A stretch of 49,731 nt of DNA, taken from the NCBI GenBank assembly GCA_027492035.1, contig JAOZFT010000033.1:1-49731 (forward strand), written 5' to 3'. Positions 7,942 through 16,789 of the stretch are shown here, one piece after another (within the stretch, counting starts at the first letter, position 1; every line of letters begins with the position of its first letter). The stretch is from Thermoproteota archaeon (GTDB lineage Archaea > Korarchaeota > JAOZGF01 > JAOZFZ01). Position numbers and translations under genes: made by a program. Under the pieces are notes generated by a model. The model was not told the origin of the DNA. It did no database searches and saw nothing but the letters and a program-made list of their open reading frames with translations.

Positions 7942-8961
7942 TTGAAGTACAAAATAGCTGTGATAGAAGGAGATGGTGTAGGCCCTGAAATAATGAATTC
8001 AGCTTTAGAGATCCTAAATACTTTAACTCTTCCATTTGAATACATAAAACTTGATGTAGGCTATAAAAAATGGATGGAAACAGGTGAAGCAATAAGTCAA
8101 GGCGACATGGATATTTTGAAAAAGTGTGACGCTACCTTAAAAGCCCCCCTTTACACTCCTTCATCAAAAGAAAAGAATTTTTCAAGTGTTACTTTAACTA
8201 TTAGGAAAGAACTTGATGTTTATGCAAACATAAGACCCATAAAAACGTTTCCAGGAATATCTCCATTCACCGGCCTTGACCTAATAATAGTTAGGGAAAA
8301 CACTGAAGGACTTTACTCTGGTGTTGAACATTCCGTCAACAACGGAGCTGTCACTGAAAGAATAATAACTAAAGCTTCATGTGAAAAAATCTGTAAATAC
8401 GCTTTCAATCTAGCTTTAAAAGAGGGAAGAAGAAAAGTAACTTGTGTACATAAAGCAAATATATTGAAAAAAACTTGCGGGTTATTTAGAGAAACCTTTT
8501 TTGAAACAGCCAAAGACTATCCTTCAATTGAAGCAGAAGAAACTCTTGTGGATGCATGTGCCTACAAATTAATTCGTAACCCTTCAAGTTTCGACGTAAT
8601 AGTTACAACCAACATGTTTGGAGACATATTATCAGATGAAGCAGCTGCTTTAACAGGTAGTCTAGGTCTCGTAGGCAGTTGCAATATAGGTGAAAAACAT
8701 GCAGTTTTTGAACCTATTCACGGTACAGCTCCTGATATTGCGAATGAAGGAGTAGCTAACCCTATAGGAATGATAATGGCTGCAAGTTACATGTGCAACT
8801 TTTTAGGGTTTAAAAATGAAGGAGAAAAAATAAGGAAGTCAGTAACAGAGGTTTTAAAGGAAAAGAAAAATTTAACCCCTGACCTTGGAGGCAAATTAAA
8901 CACTAAACAGTTAACTAATAAAATCAAGGAAGTGTTGATTCAGAAGTATTTAATTCAATAA
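7942..8961 (+). CDS. homoisocitrate/isopropylmalate dehydrogenase-family enzyme
   Basis: 339 residues of the beta-decarboxylating dehydrogenase family. IEGDGVGPEIM at the N-terminus, IRKELDVYANIRP (substrate recognition helix), VRENTEGLYSG, VHKANILKKTCGLF (catalytic Lys), TTNMFGDILSDEAAAL (metal Asp residues) and FEPIHGTAPDIA (NAD-binding loop) are all present and intact. GTAPDIA with no obvious NADP-type change favours NAD. Homoisocitrate is the likely substrate given the two genes upstream, but isopropylmalate or isocitrate analogues are possible. The start is a TTG with GAAAGG upstream, 50 nt after the LysX-like gene, so one operon is likely. Confidence 0.8.
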   Translation: MKYKIAVIEGDGVGPEIMNSALEILNTLTLPFEYIKLDVGYKKWMETGEAISQGDMDILKKCDATLKAPLYTPSSKEKNFSSVTLTIRKELDVYANIRPIKTFPGISPFTGLDLIIVRENTEGLYSGVEHSVNNGAVTERIITKASCEKICKYAFNLALKEGRRKVTCVHKANILKKTCGLFRETFFETAKDYPSIEAEETLVDACAYKLIRNPSSFDVIVTTNMFGDILSDEAAALTGSLGLVGSCNIGEKHAVFEPIHGTAPDIANEGVANPIGMIMAASYMCNFLGFKNEGEKIRKSVTEVLKEKKNLTPDLGGKLNTKQLTNKIKEVLIQKYLIQ

Positions 8962-9316
8962 GATCTTTTTCCAAAACTTCCCTGTGTAAAGCTAAAAAAG
9001 GCTTTTTACTTGATTACTTGAACCTAACCATTGATTTTCTACTTAAAACCTGCAGAAAAAGGTACTTCTTAACTTTTTCAAGCTAGGGCAGAAAACGTAA
9101 ACTTTAAAAAATTTTTAGTGCATACTTAACGAAAAAAATGAAGCAAAGTTTACTTTTTAAGTACTTTTTCTCCTGAGTCGCTTAAAGTATTAAATTTTTT
9201 CCCTGTTCATTTTTAAGCCCTAAACTGAATGAAGCGAAGACGTGATGGAGCTTACAATTTTTTGTGTGTTCTTAACCTCTTAAACAAATAATTTTTTTCT
9301 CTATGTGGTGAGTAAA
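8962..9316. other. intergenic region, no gene seen
   Basis: About 350 nt of AT-rich DNA after the trio operon. I looked for a LysW-like small acidic Cys protein (C-x2-C ... C-x2-C with a Glu-rich tail) in all frames and saw none. TTTTTAAG and TTAAAAAATTTTT tracts could serve as terminator and promoter elements but are not distinctive. Confidence 0.5.
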
Positions 9317-10492
9317 ATGAATAGAAACTATTTTCTTCCCTTGCTACTAAGTATTTTACTTTTCCAATTTATTCCTTTAGTTTTAGCAACCCCGAACAAC
9401 GGAGTAAGTTTAACAACTGACCTTAGAAAAATAGAGGTAAGTAAAGATCAAAGCATCCACTTAGATATTTACCTTAACAACAACGGTGAAAAAGGGGAAC
9501 TGGTAAACATTATAGTAAAGAAACCTTTAGGTTGGGAAGTAAGTTTGAAAAGTCATGGGTACGTAGTAAAAAGCATTTACTTAGATCCTAAAGAAAAAGA
9601 ATTACTTGTTTTCGACGCTTCACCTAAATTAGTTGAAGAAAACCAAACGTACACTTTCAAAATTGAAGCCCTCAATAAGGAGGGTTTAGTTGAAGACATC
9701 CTTGAAATCCAAGCAATAGTGACAAGTAAAACAGTAGGTTCAACAGGTATTTCCTTAAGTACACCCTACCCATCAATTGAAGGACCTTCAGGTAGAGATT
9801 TCGAGTTTACAGTGACTGTTAAAAACGGTGAAGATACTGAAAGAGTAATAGATTTCTCAGCTTACTGTCCCCCACAATGGCTTGTTACTTTTAAGCCTCG
9901 CTTCGAAACAAAACAGGTTCGTTCACTCTATTTCAAAACAGGTGAAACAAAAACTTTAACTGTAACTGTTTCTCCTCCGCCTAAAGTTAAACCTGGAACC
10001 TATAACGTAAAAGTTGTTGCTTCTTCAGGTCCTTTAACGCGAGAACTTAATTTAAACGTAACCATTACAGGAACCTATAAGCTTAAACTTACAACTTCAA
10101 ACGGTCTATTAAGTATGGACGCTGTCCAAGGAGAAGAGTCCTATCTCACCTTACAAGTGAACAACACTGGAACAGGGACCCTGAAAAACATTCATTTCAC
10201 ATCAGAGAAACCTGTAGGGTGGGATGTTAAGTTTGAACCTAACGAAATCCCAAGCCTGCCCCCTGAAGGATCAAGAGAAGTAAGAGTAACTGTTAAGCCT
10301 CCTTCCGACGCTATACCTGGCGACTACTTATTAACTCTCACTGCCTCATCTGAAACATATAGTTTATCAGATAGTGTAGAAATAAGGGTAACTGTTCTTA
10401 AGTCCTTGATCTGGGGCGCTGTAGGAGTAGGGGTAATAATAGCTACAATTCTTGCTTTACTTGCTATTTTCTGGCGCCTGGGTAGGCGGTGA
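9317..10492 (+). CDS. secreted, membrane-anchored NEW3-domain protein of an ABC cassette
   Basis: About 391 residues. A signal peptide (MNRNYFLPLLLSILLFQFIP, cleavage near LATP) leads into a long extracellular part built from beta-sandwich repeats with NEW3/CARDB-type signatures: GWEVSL, QWLVTFKP, 'KTLTVTVSPPPKVKPGTYNV' and 'GSREVRVTVKPPSDAIPGDY', i.e. repeated 'P-x-x-x-x-P-G-x-Y' turns. A single C-terminal helix (LIWGAVGVGVIIATILALLA) and WRLGRR stop-transfer anchor it. I prefer the ATG at 9317 after GGTGAG over the GTG at 9305, which has no ribosome site. The ABC ATPase starts 3 nt after the stop; this trio order is common in archaea and suggests a substrate-binding or assembly role outside the cell. 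Confidence 0.75.
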   Translation: MNRNYFLPLLLSILLFQFIPLVLATPNNGVSLTTDLRKIEVSKDQSIHLDIYLNNNGEKGELVNIIVKKPLGWEVSLKSHGYVVKSIYLDPKEKELLVFDASPKLVEENQTYTFKIEALNKEGLVEDILEIQAIVTSKTVGSTGISLSTPYPSIEGPSGRDFEFTVTVKNGEDTERVIDFSAYCPPQWLVTFKPRFETKQVRSLYFKTGETKTLTVTVSPPPKVKPGTYNVKVVASSGPLTRELNLNVTITGTYKLKLTTSNGLLSMDAVQGEESYLTLQVNNTGTGTLKNIHFTSEKPVGWDVKFEPNEIPSLPPEGSREVRVTVKPPSDAIPGDYLLTLTASSETYSLSDSVEIRVTVLKSLIWGAVGVGVIIATILALLAIFWRLGRR

Positions 10493-10495
10493 AAA

Positions 10496-11428
10496 GTGGC
10501 TGAAGAAAACGTTATTGAAACAGTGAACTTAACAAAAAAATATAATGGCCACGTAGTTGTAGACAGCGTCACTTTCACTATTAAGAAAGGAGAAATTTAC
10601 GGTTTACTTGGCCCCAACGGTGCAGGAAAAACAACTATTGTGCTTATGCTGCTTGGATTAACTGAACCCACATCAGGTTATTGTAAAGTATATGGTTTTA
10701 ACCCTGTTAAAGAACCTTTAAAAGTTAAAAGAATAATAGGTTACTTACCTGAAAAAATAGGTTTCTACGAGGATTTAACAGCTGAACAGAACCTCAAATT
10801 CATAACTGAACTGAACAACATAAACACTGAAGAAGCTGAAAAAAGAATTCGTGAAGCCTTGGAAAAAGTAGGTTTAAACGAATACAGGAAAATGAAAGTC
10901 AGCAAGTTTTCAAGAGGAATGAAACAGAGGTTAGGCATAGCCAGTGTACTGGTTAAAAAACCTAAGGTAGCCTTCCTTGATGAATTAACTCAAGGATTAG
11001 ACCCTAAATGGATAAATAAAACACTTGATTTATTCAGTAGTTTAAGTAAAGAAAAAGAGGTGACTATTCTCTTGTCTTCACACCTTCTTCACCAAGTTCA
11101 AAGAGTCTGCCACAGAGTTGGAATAATAAAAAACGGAAAAATAGTTGTCCAAGGAACAATAGATGAACTCAGAAAAATAGGTGGGTATTCATGGATTATT
11201 GAAGCTAACGTCCAAAAAACCAAAGAAAAATTAGTGAAGAAAATAAGTGAAATAGAAGGTGTTGAAAAGGTGAAAGTGACAGGAGAAACTTTAATAATTG
11301 AGTCAAACCGTGACTTGAGGCCTGAAATCTCTAAAGCAATAATTGAAGACGGAACCCCCCTACTTGGTTTAAAAGCGAGAGAGGTTTCCTTAAACGAAAT
11401 CTACATGAAATATTTCAAGGAGGCTTAG
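10496..11428 (+). CDS. ABC transporter ATP-binding protein (CcmA/ABC-2 type)
   Basis: 310 residues. Walker A GPNGAGKTT at about 38-46, signature FSRGMKQRLGIA (about 137), Walker B VAFLDELTQGLDP (Asp-Glu-Leu instead of the usual DEP), and the switch His in SSHLLHQV. After the nucleotide domain there is an extra C-terminal domain of about 90 residues typical of CcmA/NatA-type exporters. GTG start 3 nt after the NEW3 gene and 5 nt before the permease. It energises the ABC-2 permease of this operon. Confidence 0.9.
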   Translation: MAEENVIETVNLTKKYNGHVVVDSVTFTIKKGEIYGLLGPNGAGKTTIVLMLLGLTEPTSGYCKVYGFNPVKEPLKVKRIIGYLPEKIGFYEDLTAEQNLKFITELNNINTEEAEKRIREALEKVGLNEYRKMKVSKFSRGMKQRLGIASVLVKKPKVAFLDELTQGLDPKWINKTLDLFSSLSKEKEVTILLSSHLLHQVQRVCHRVGIIKNGKIVVQGTIDELRKIGGYSWIIEANVQKTKEKLVKKISEIEGVEKVKVTGETLIIESNRDLRPEISKAIIEDGTPLLGLKAREVSLNEIYMKYFKEA

Positions 11429-11433
11429 AAGGA

Positions 11434-12327
11434 ATGGTGGGTACATACAAAGTTTTCATGAAGGAATTAACTGATCATTTAAGCAGTAAAAGGTTTTACA
11501 TAATATTTCTTATAATTTACTTGTTAGGTTTTTCAACTGCTCGCGAGGGCATCCAAAGTGTGATTTCACAAATTAAGAGAACCCAAGGCCAAAATGTTTT
11601 CCTTCAACTTTTCACCTCCTACACAGGCACAATACCGCCATTTATTTCAATAATAGCTTTTTTTGGGCCGATAATTGGTTTTGTACTTTCCTTTGACGCA
11701 ATAAACAGGGAATTTTCTACAGGAACAATTGGAAACATTTTATCACAGCCTGTACATAGAGACTCAGTTATAAACGGGAAATTTTTAGCAGGTTCGGCTG
11801 TAGTTGCGCTTATTTTTGGAAGCATAACATCTTTTGTTCTAGGTTTAGGAATACTTAACTTCAGCACCGTACCCACTGTAGACGAAATCTTAAGAATACT
11901 TACTTTCACAATGCTTAACATTATTTATTTATCTATGTGGGTTGCATTTGGTTTGCTTTACTCTGTCTATTTCAGACGTGAAGGAACCTCGGCTTTAGCT
12001 TCTATAGCTACTTGGTTATTCTTTACACTTTTTATTTACATGTTAGCTGAGGCAGCTTCAAACTTAGGGGTTTCTCCGTTTTTAATTCAAAGGTTTTCAC
12101 CTTCATTCCTTTACATAGAAGCAGCTTCTGTCCTAATGTTTCCTAAACTAAGGATTTTAGGGCCTGTTTCTATAGAGAAAATAATTGGAATGATACCTAC
12201 TCCTCTCCCATTTAGTCAAAGCCTTTTATTAGTTTGGCCCCACGTCACTAGCATAGCAGCTTTAACAATAATTATTTTTGCAGTTTCATATTTAGGGTTC
12301 ATGAGAAGAGAAATAAGATCAACCTGA
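11434..12327 (+). CDS. ABC-2 type permease
   Basis: 297 residues, about six hydrophobic segments. The arrangement is that of ABC-2 (NatB-like) permeases: an N-terminal helix (FYIIFLIIYLLG), a large loop, then 'PIIGFVLSFDAINREFSTGT' with the conserved D-x-I-x-x-E-x-x-x-G-T segment, and 'TLLSQPVHRDSV'-like coupling text (here NILSQPVHRDSVINGKF). It partners the preceding ATPase, probably to export or assemble an envelope component together with the NEW3 protein. Substrate unknown. Confidence 0.85.
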   Translation: MVGTYKVFMKELTDHLSSKRFYIIFLIIYLLGFSTAREGIQSVISQIKRTQGQNVFLQLFTSYTGTIPPFISIIAFFGPIIGFVLSFDAINREFSTGTIGNILSQPVHRDSVINGKFLAGSAVVALIFGSITSFVLGLGILNFSTVPTVDEILRILTFTMLNIIYLSMWVAFGLLYSVYFRREGTSALASIATWLFFTLFIYMLAEAASNLGVSPFLIQRFSPSFLYIEAASVLMFPKLRILGPVSIEKIIGMIPTPLPFSQSLLLVWPHVTSIAALTIIIFAVSYLGFMRREIRST

Positions 12328-12406
12328 ACCCTCCCCAATTTTTCTAAGGAAGAAATGTGCAAGGTTCAAAATAAGTAAAGAGAAAAGTTTTTGTGGTTCT
12401 CTTCCT

Positions 12407-13030
12407 TTAAATTAATTTTTTAACTAATGTTGCTAAATGTACAAGCGGAACTGTTCTTTTACCTTCAACCTTAACTTTTCCTTTCAATAAATCTTTTCGA
12501 ACATCACTTGTTTGAGTTAAAATATATGCTTTACCTATTTCAAAAAGGAAATGGGCATCACTTCCAGCTGTTACGTTTTTACTGTGTTTCCTTGCATACT
12601 TCTCAGCTAACAAATTAAATTTAGACCTTACACACCTAGCATTGAAAACCTCAACCAAATCAAAAAATCTGTTGTCTTTGTCAGAGGGAAAGAAGGAACT
12701 CGACCTAAAACTGTCAAAGGGATGAGGAACAGCCACTAACCCACCTTGTTCCTTAATTTTGTCCACTACCTCCTCGACGGGACCTGGTTTAACTTTTTCC
12801 TGTAAAAAGAAACCCAGAACCTCTCCATTCTCTGTTGTTACTTCTTCACCTTTAATAATCAATAATTTCTTCTTACTTAACTTTTCAACTTCTAAAGCTC
12901 CCTTGAAGGCGTCGTGGTCAGTAATTGCTAAACCATCAATTTTTTTCTTTAAAGCAACTTTAACTATTTTTCTTGGCTCATTTGAACTATCAAAAGAGTA
13001 TTTTGTGTGGACATGCAAATCAATTTTCAA
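12407..13030 (-). CDS. PHP-domain metal-dependent phosphoesterase
   Basis: 207 residues. Metal ligands of the PHP fold are all visible: HVHTKYSFDS at the N-terminus, AITDHD (about 38), KGEEVTT, VAVPHPFD (about 100) and TAGSDAH (about 155). Such stand-alone PHP proteins hydrolyse phosphomonoesters (histidinol-phosphatase or nucleotide phosphatase-like); the substrate cannot be read here. TTG start with no clear ribosome site. It is convergent with the ABC permease and stands alone. Confidence 0.85.
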   Translation of the reverse strand: MKIDLHVHTKYSFDSSNEPRKIVKVALKKKIDGLAITDHDAFKGALEVEKLSKKKLLIIKGEEVTTENGEVLGFFLQEKVKPGPVEEVVDKIKEQGGLVAVPHPFDSFRSSSFFPSDKDNRFFDLVEVFNARCVRSKFNLLAEKYARKHSKNVTAGSDAHFLFEIGKAYILTQTSDVRKDLLKGKVKVEGKRTVPLVHLATLVKKLI

Positions 13031-13696
13031 TTATTTTTTCACCAAAAAAGAATTCATTAAATTTCTTTATTTAGAATTCTAATGAAACATAATTTTTTAA
13101 AAATGGAAAATATTGGGAAATTATTAAAAATGTTTTAGAAAATTTTCTAAAAGTTAAAAACTACCTTCTTTCAAGGATCTTTTTTATAAAAGGCGCAAAT
13201 TCACGCCAAGTATTGAAACCTGTAAAGCAGTTAACTTTTACTTTTTTTAAACGTTAAATCATAGTACCTTTTTAAATGCTCAGACGCTGCATAAGAAATA
13301 CTTAAGCCTTATCTACAAACTTAATTGTTATTCACTTAAAACCCTTCTTTCCCCTTCCTTTAAATAAAGAAAAGGTAAAAGGCCCATAAACTCCACGAAA
13401 ATTTTTTAAAGTTTTTCACTTAAAAATAATATTTCAGTGATTCTAAAACGTATTAATGCACCCTTTTATTGAAAACTTTTTCAGCAGCTTTTGTTTAAAC
13501 AGAAACCTTTTTAAAAATAATTAATACAGCTTAACTGTCAAGAAACCGTTAAGAAATAAGCCTGTAAATTTTCCTAAAACAGAATCAAAACTTCAAGACT
13601 TCCCCTGTTTTTAAATCTGAAGTTCACCCGCCCAAAAAAAATAAAAAAGAATAAACATGTAAAATAAAGTTACTGAAGAGGTAACGGAGGATAAGG
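13031..13696. other. large intergenic region, no gene seen
   Basis: About 665 nt, strongly A/T. All frames are broken by frequent stops and none of the short open stretches looks protein-like. No tRNA T-loop or clear hairpin was found. It separates the PHP gene (minus) and the CDP-alcohol phosphatidyltransferase (plus), so both promoters lie here. GGAGG at about 13688 is the ribosome site of the latter. Confidence 0.5.
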
Positions 13697-14368
13697 GTGA
13701 ACCCTGAAAAATGGGCTGAAATTCAGAAACTTCAAAAAGGAACACATTTCATGAGCCGCCTCCATAAACCATTTGAGGATTTCATAGTCTACCTTCTTTA
13801 TGATTTAAAATGGGTAAGTGCTGACCACGTTTCATTAATCACTTATGTTTTTGCAGGTTTTACTGCTTACTTGTTTGCAACAGGTTCACTTGTTCCTGCC
13901 TTAATCTTAGCTGTAATAGTTGGTGTTTTAGATGGCGTAGATGGTAAAATAGCTAGGTTAAGGAAGAAACCTACTCTTATAGGTAAACTTGAACACAGTT
14001 TCGACATGGCTTATGAACAGGCTTGGTATGCTTCATATACTTGGTGGGCTTGGAAATATTCGGGAAACGATTTATATTTCGCTTTAGGTCTTTTGTGGCT
14101 TATTTTAGACTCACTGGTGAGACATGTCTACAATGTAACATGGTTAGCCACAGGTAAATCTTTAAAGTATCAGAAGGGAGCTGCGCAAGTAATTACTAAA
14201 ATAGATGGAAGAAGAAGTGTTTATGTTCTTCACATGATCCTCTGGTACGTAATAGGAAAACCTTTACTTGCCATTTGGACAATACTGATACATTGTGCAT
14301 CTACAGTTGTTGCGTACATCTTTTTAGGTTTTAAAGCAATTAAAGAAACAACCACGCTGCCTTTTTAA
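13697..14368 (+). CDS. CDP-alcohol phosphatidyltransferase family protein with an altered metal motif
   Basis: 223 residues, about six membrane helices. The signature D-x2-D-G-x2-A-R-x8-G-x3-D-x3-D appears as DGVDGKIARLRKKPTLIGKL then EHSFD: the first four elements and the last Asp (catalytic base) are kept, but the third Asp is His. The family transfers phospho-alcohols from CDP-linked donors to make phospholipid head groups; a product such as archaeal phosphatidylinositol-type or other lipid is possible but not decidable. The start GTG follows CGGAGG. It stands alone between a long AT-rich gap and a convergent cupin gene. Confidence 0.75.
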   Translation: MNPEKWAEIQKLQKGTHFMSRLHKPFEDFIVYLLYDLKWVSADHVSLITYVFAGFTAYLFATGSLVPALILAVIVGVLDGVDGKIARLRKKPTLIGKLEHSFDMAYEQAWYASYTWWAWKYSGNDLYFALGLLWLILDSLVRHVYNVTWLATGKSLKYQKGAAQVITKIDGRRSVYVLHMILWYVIGKPLLAIWTILIHCASTVVAYIFLGFKAIKETTTLPF

Positions 14369-14427
14369 TAAGTACTTTTTCAAGAAAAATCATGGATTCA
14401 GGAGTAAGTAAAGGCTTCTTCCCTTCT

Positions 14428-14787
14428 TCAATGTATCCTTACTTCTATCCATTCTGAAGGTGTTATTGCTTTTGTTGAATGTATGGTTTTTCTTGGATGG
14501 ACCCAAGTATCTCCCTCCTTAACTGTTTTCTCTTCTCCTCCTATTTCCAGTTTCAGTTTTCCTTTCAACACATACCCTACAGTTTCGAAGCTGTGCCTAT
14601 GTGGCGGTATGTATGCTTCTTTTTCAAAAGTTATTTTCAACATTGTTATGTTTCCTGTCTTTATCAAGGTCTTCGTTACTATTTTTCCTTCCACTTTTCT
14701 TCCTTCCACTTCCTCTATTTCTACACTGTTTTTTTCCGTGTTTACATTACTTCCTTGCTTCATTGAGTTTTCAACCCTTTTTTCCAA
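14428..14787 (-). CDS. cupin-domain protein
   Basis: 119 residues, one small beta-barrel. Cupin motif 1 reads PPHRHSFETVGYVLKG (two His, Glu, Gly spacing) and motif 2 GDTWVHPRKTIHS. The conserved His residues could hold a metal. The N-terminal about 20 residues (MEKRVENSMKQGSNVNTEKN) are low-complexity; an ATG nine codons in is an alternative start and neither has a strong ribosome site. Single cupins of this kind are often small-molecule isomerases, dioxygenases or sensors; no substrate is suggested by neighbours. Confidence 0.75.
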   Translation of the reverse strand: MEKRVENSMKQGSNVNTEKNSVEIEEVEGRKVEGKIVTKTLIKTGNITMLKITFEKEAYIPPHRHSFETVGYVLKGKLKLEIGGEEKTVKEGDTWVHPRKTIHSTKAITPSEWIEVRIH

Positions 14788-14845
14788 TGAAAGACTTTAA
14801 AAGGTTAAGTTTTTTAAAATTTTTTTGTTGCAACGATAAAGAAGG

Positions 14846-14854
14846 TTATATAAG
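14846..14854 (+). promoter_or_regulatory. TATA box of the threonine aldolase gene
   Basis: TTATATAAG lies 30 nt before the GTG at 14884, with GGAGGTG at about 14872-14878 as ribosome site. Spacing predicts a very short 5' leader. Good match to archaeal TATA consensus. Confidence 0.6.
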
Positions 14855-14883
14855 TTAAAAATAATTTTTTTGGAGGTGTTTCT

Positions 14884-15915
14884 GTGGGTTTTTTGGTGGA
14901 TTTAAGAAGCGACACCGTAACCATTCCTCCTAAGGAAATGCTTGAAACTATTTTAGAAGCTGAACTTGGTGACGACGTTTACGGCGAAGACCCTACCGTC
15001 AAAGAGTTAGAGGAGTTAGCTGCTGAAAAAATGGGAAAAGAAGCTGCTCTTTTGGTTACCAGCGGCACTCAAGCTAATTTAGTGTCTATAATGGCCCATA
15101 CAAGACATGGAGATGAAGTAATCGTAGAAGCTGAGTCTCACATCTACAATTACGAAGTTGGAGGTTTAGCTGCTGTAGCTGGAGTTATGCCCCGATTAGT
15201 TAATGGTGAAATGGGTTTTATGAAACCTGAAGATATTGAATCTGTTTTAAGGCCTGAAAACATACATTTTCCTAAAACTACTTTAGTGGCTATAGAGAAT
15301 ACACACAACAGAGCTGGAGGAACAGTTATTACCCCTAAACAAATGGAAGCAGTTAGTGAAGTAGTTAAAAGACATAGTTTGAAACTTTATGTAGATGGTG
15401 CCAGAATCTTCAATGCAGCTGTTGCTCTAAACGTTAAACCTGTGAAGCTGGTTGAAGAAGCTGACTCAGTAAGTTTCTGTTTGTCTAAAGGTTTAGCTTG
15501 TCCAGTAGGTTCCCTTGTATGTGGAAGTAAAAGTTTTGTTGAGAGAACAAGGAAAATAAGGAAAATGTTAGGTGGAGGCATGAGGCAAGCTGGAGTTATT
15601 GCTGCTCCTGGAATATATGCCTTAACACATATGGTGTCTAGGTTAAAGGAGGATCATGAGAACGCTAAAAAATTGGCTTTAGGACTTTCAAAAATGGACA
15701 GTATTTCAATTGATTTACGCAGGGTTCAAACCAACATTGTCATTTTCACTTTAGATAACTTAAGTGTTGAAAATTTTGTTTCTAGGTTAAGTGAAAGAGG
15801 AGTTAAGGTAAGTGCAATTGGTTCCCGTAAAGTTAGAATGGTTACTCATTTCGGAATTGAAAAGAAACATATTAATTACGTTTTAGATGTTGTGAAGGAA
15901 GTGTTGGAGGAGTAA
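14884..15915 (+). CDS. ltaE: low-specificity L-threonine aldolase (PLP enzyme)
   Basis: 343 residues, the normal size. It splits threonine (and allo-threonine) to glycine and acetaldehyde. Family text: VDLRSDTVTIPPKEM at the start, GDDVYGEDPTVKELE, VTSGTQANLVS, ESHIYNYE, ENTHNRAGGTV, YVDGARIFNAAVAL (Asp for PLP) and FCLSKGLACPVGSLV with the Schiff-base Lys at about residue 203, then RKMLGGGMRQAG. GTG start after GGAGGTG and its own TATA box. About 1.5 kb downstream lies KBL, a second enzyme of threonine/glycine metabolism. Confidence 0.92.
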   Translation: MGFLVDLRSDTVTIPPKEMLETILEAELGDDVYGEDPTVKELEELAAEKMGKEAALLVTSGTQANLVSIMAHTRHGDEVIVEAESHIYNYEVGGLAAVAGVMPRLVNGEMGFMKPEDIESVLRPENIHFPKTTLVAIENTHNRAGGTVITPKQMEAVSEVVKRHSLKLYVDGARIFNAAVALNVKPVKLVEEADSVSFCLSKGLACPVGSLVCGSKSFVERTRKIRKMLGGGMRQAGVIAAPGIYALTHMVSRLKEDHENAKKLALGLSKMDSISIDLRRVQTNIVIFTLDNLSVENFVSRLSERGVKVSAIGSRKVRMVTHFGIEKKHINYVLDVVKEVLEE

Positions 15916-16174
15916 ATGTAAAATAAATTCGGTTAAAAAGTGCAACTTTAATTTTTTAAACAATGTTTTCCTCCTGAAAATCTTCCTTTCCCCCTTTTTG
16001 AAACCTACAGTGAAATATAAAAGTTTAACAAGGCTATTCTCCACTATAAAAGAAATAATTTTCACAGTTTCTTGTTTCAATGTAAAAAACCAAAACTGTT
16101 TTTCATGTCTGTAGTTTTGGAAAGTTTTGTTGCTTCACAATTCTTCGAGGTTGCCTGTTTTGGAGAGTTTATGT

Positions 16175-16624
16175 GTGCGTTTCGTTAAGGAAAAAGATTT
16201 GGGAAGTGTGTTTAAAATTGAAAAACTATGTTTCGGCTCTGAAGCTTATTCTCCCTCTTTATTTAGTTATTTTTTGACGACTGGTTTTGTTTTTTTGGTT
16301 GCTGAGTTTAAAGGCTTAATTATTGGTTACTGCGTGGCTGAAGTGAGAAACAGTGAAGGATTAATTATTTCTATTGCTGTTCATCCTAAGTATAGAGGAA
16401 TGGGTGCAGGTTCAGCTCTTTTAAGCAAGGTTTTAAGTCTTCTTGACAGCAAAAGGGTTGAGAAAGTTTTTTTGCAGGTGAAGAAAGAAAATAAAGCTGC
16501 TGTAAATCTCTATTCTAAGTTCGGTTTTGAAGTGTTAAAAGTTTTAAAAAATTACTATATGGACGGTTCAGACGCTTACTTTATGCAGCTGCTGCTTAAA
16601 CACTCCAAAACAGTAAAAGGCTGA
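16175..16624 (+). CDS. GNAT-family N-acetyltransferase (RimI-like)
   Basis: 149 residues. The acetyl-CoA loop reads VHPKYRGMGAGSALLSKVL (R/Q-x-x-G-x-G/A pattern), preceded by the beta-4 strand IISIAV and followed by NKAAVNLYSKFGFEVLKVLKNYY, the classic C-terminal GNAT motif of RimI/ArdI-type protein N-terminal acetyltransferases. The frame is open from a TTG at 16127, but I chose the GTG at 16175, seven bases after GGAGAG, which removes an unconvincing N-terminal stretch. Substrate unknown; RimI-like N-terminal acetylation is the default. Confidence 0.8.
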   Translation: MRFVKEKDLGSVFKIEKLCFGSEAYSPSLFSYFLTTGFVFLVAEFKGLIIGYCVAEVRNSEGLIISIAVHPKYRGMGAGSALLSKVLSLLDSKRVEKVFLQVKKENKAAVNLYSKFGFEVLKVLKNYYMDGSDAYFMQLLLKHSKTVKG

Positions 16625-16789
16625 AAATTTCACCTCTTAAAATATCCCTTTTCCTACTCCTCCCTGAAAGAAAACATAATTATACAGAATAAAACTTTGA
16701 AAAAGATAACCTGTACTGGTTTTTAGAGGAAAGGAGTGAAAATCTTTCAAATTTCTTGGTTAAATATAGAAAAAAAATGAAATAAATTT

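Noticed and set aside
14479..14858. Three overlapping plus-strand frames opposite the cupin gene
   Set aside because: Phe/Ser/Leu-rich shadows of the cupin codons, with no domain or ribosome site.
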